A DNA stretch of 64,000 bases, taken from Methylobacterium sp. WL119. GTDB taxonomy: Bacteria > Pseudomonadota > Alphaproteobacteria > Rhizobiales > Beijerinckiaceae. This document shows, piece after piece, positions 63,311-64,000 of the stretch; the first letter of the stretch is position 1, and each line of letters opens with the position of its first letter. Under the pieces are notes generated by a model. That model saw only the letters and a program-made list of their open reading frames with translations. It ran no database searches and was not told the origin of the DNA. The stretch is taken from NCBI RefSeq assembly GCF_008039875.1, contig NZ_VRUU01000004.1:62001-126000 (forward strand), written 5' to 3'. The position numbers and the translations under genes are program-made.

Positions 63311-64000
63311 ATGCGGCTCCGCCTCGCGCTGTTTCTCCTGTCGCTGCCGGCGCTCGCGCAGGCGGCCGCCGAGCCGCCGCTGTCGAGCCTGACCCTGGTC
63401 GGGCCGCCGAGCATCGTGTTCAAGGCCGGGCGCGACGCCTGTGACGGCGCCGACGTGCCCGACGCCTCGGCCCGCGCGTTCCGGGATGCCACCGGTGCGG
63501 TCGCCCTGTTCGGCATGCACTACCGCAACCGGGCCCTGCGCGGGCCGGACCTCGACCACCTCAAGCTCGACTGCACGGTGGTGCTCGACTCGGGCGAGAA
63601 GGCCGACCCGGCGCTCTACGACGACCGCTCCTGGATCACCGCCACCTGGACCGAGGACGGCGCCCGGATCGCCGCGCTGGTGCACCACGAGTACCAGGCG
63701 AACGAGCATCCGGGCCGCTGCACGGCCGAGACCTACGAGGCCTGCTGGTACAACACGATCACCGCCGCCGCCTCCGCGGATGGCGGCCGCAGCTTCCTGC
63801 GCACGACCCCGCCCGCGGTGGCGATGGCGGCCCCGTTCCGGCAGGAGGTCGGCCAGGGGCGTCACCGCGGCTTCTTCAACCCGTCGAACGTCTTCGCCGA
63901 CGGGCGCTTCCGCTACGTCTTCGTCTCGACCACCGGCTGGGACCGGCCCGGGGATCAGGAGGCCGGGGTGTGCCTGTTCCGCACCGCCACGCCCGGCGAT
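63311..64000 (+). CDS. Secreted protein, 5' part (cut by window end)
   Basis: ATG 63311 opens a frame with no stop to base 64000 (230 codons). A signal peptide (MRLRLALFLLSLPALAQA, cleavage before AAEPP) is followed by several Cys residues. Segments such as ALVHHEYQANEHPGRC, CWYNTITAAASADGGRSF and FFNPSNVFADGRFRYVFVSTTGWD resemble the repeated blades of five-bladed beta-propeller or sialidase-like proteins. The exact family was not recognised; a glycan-binding or hydrolysing envelope protein is possible. Confidence 0.7.
   Translation, partial: MRLRLALFLLSLPALAQAAAEPPLSSLTLVGPPSIVFKAGRDACDGADVPDASARAFRDATGAVALFGMHYRNRALRGPDLDHLKLDCTVVLDSGEKADPALYDDRSWITATWTEDGARIAALVHHEYQANEHPGRCTAETYEACWYNTITAAASADGGRSFLRTTPPAVAMAAPFRQEVGQGRHRGFFNPSNVFADGRFRYVFVSTTGWDRPGDQEAGVCLFRTATPGD

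Overview
The window is a high-GC alphaproteobacterial chromosome segment, most like Methylobacterium or Methylorubrum (inferred from gene content, not from a search). The main pointers are a gene closely resembling dihydromethanopterin reductase (dmrA), a molybdenum-type NAD-linked formate dehydrogenase operon with an oxalate/formate-family transporter, and typical alphaproteobacterial housekeeping blocks. No rRNA, tRNA, CRISPR array, prophage or insertion sequence was recognised.

Layout. 1-3.3 kb: end of rnr, a DUF983 protein, a Nudix hydrolase and rpmG with a clear terminator. 3.3-11.4 kb, minus strand: fdsG-fdsB-fdsA-fdsD, an OFA-family transporter and a LysR regulator. A 15-base motif is shared upstream of fdsG and of the transporter. 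11.8-15.6 kb: a tiny ORF, a sulfonate-type ABC permease and binding protein separated by a LysE exporter, and a mazEF pair. 15.8-22.2 kb, plus strand: glnD, grpE, lptC-lptA-lptB. 22.3-24.7 kb: divergent LysR/LysE and two small genes. 24.9-31.9 kb: three outer-membrane beta-barrel proteins, then an EmrAB-type pump with a divergent TetR gene and two perfect palindromic operators.

32-38.7 kb, minus strand: rpsB-tsf-pyrH-frr-cdsA-dxr. uppS is absent from its usual place, and a BrnT-like toxin with an HTH partner lies between tsf and pyrH on the opposite strand. 38.9-45.1 kb, minus strand: a pseudouridine synthase, an RsmC-like methyltransferase, era-rnc-lepB, acpS-pdxJ and a small secreted protein. 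45.6-57.2 kb, plus strand: rpsF-rpsR-DUF2232-rplI, dnaB, alr, radA, cvpA, purF, an SDR and dmrA, with a DUF29 gene and a cupin between dnaB and alr. 57.3-64 kb: a Phd/VapC pair, a YbdK-like ligase coupled to an SGNH-like protein, der, a YfgM-like protein, an NnrU-like protein and the start of a secreted protein cut by the window end.

Most of the segment is core machinery: ribosome assembly, LPS transport, isoprenoid, phospholipid and pyridoxal phosphate synthesis, and nitrogen sensing. The accessory layer is formate/oxalate metabolism, efflux, outer-membrane proteins and three toxin-antitoxin modules. Many operon joints are 4-base ATGA, GTGA or TTGA overlaps, which suggests translational coupling.
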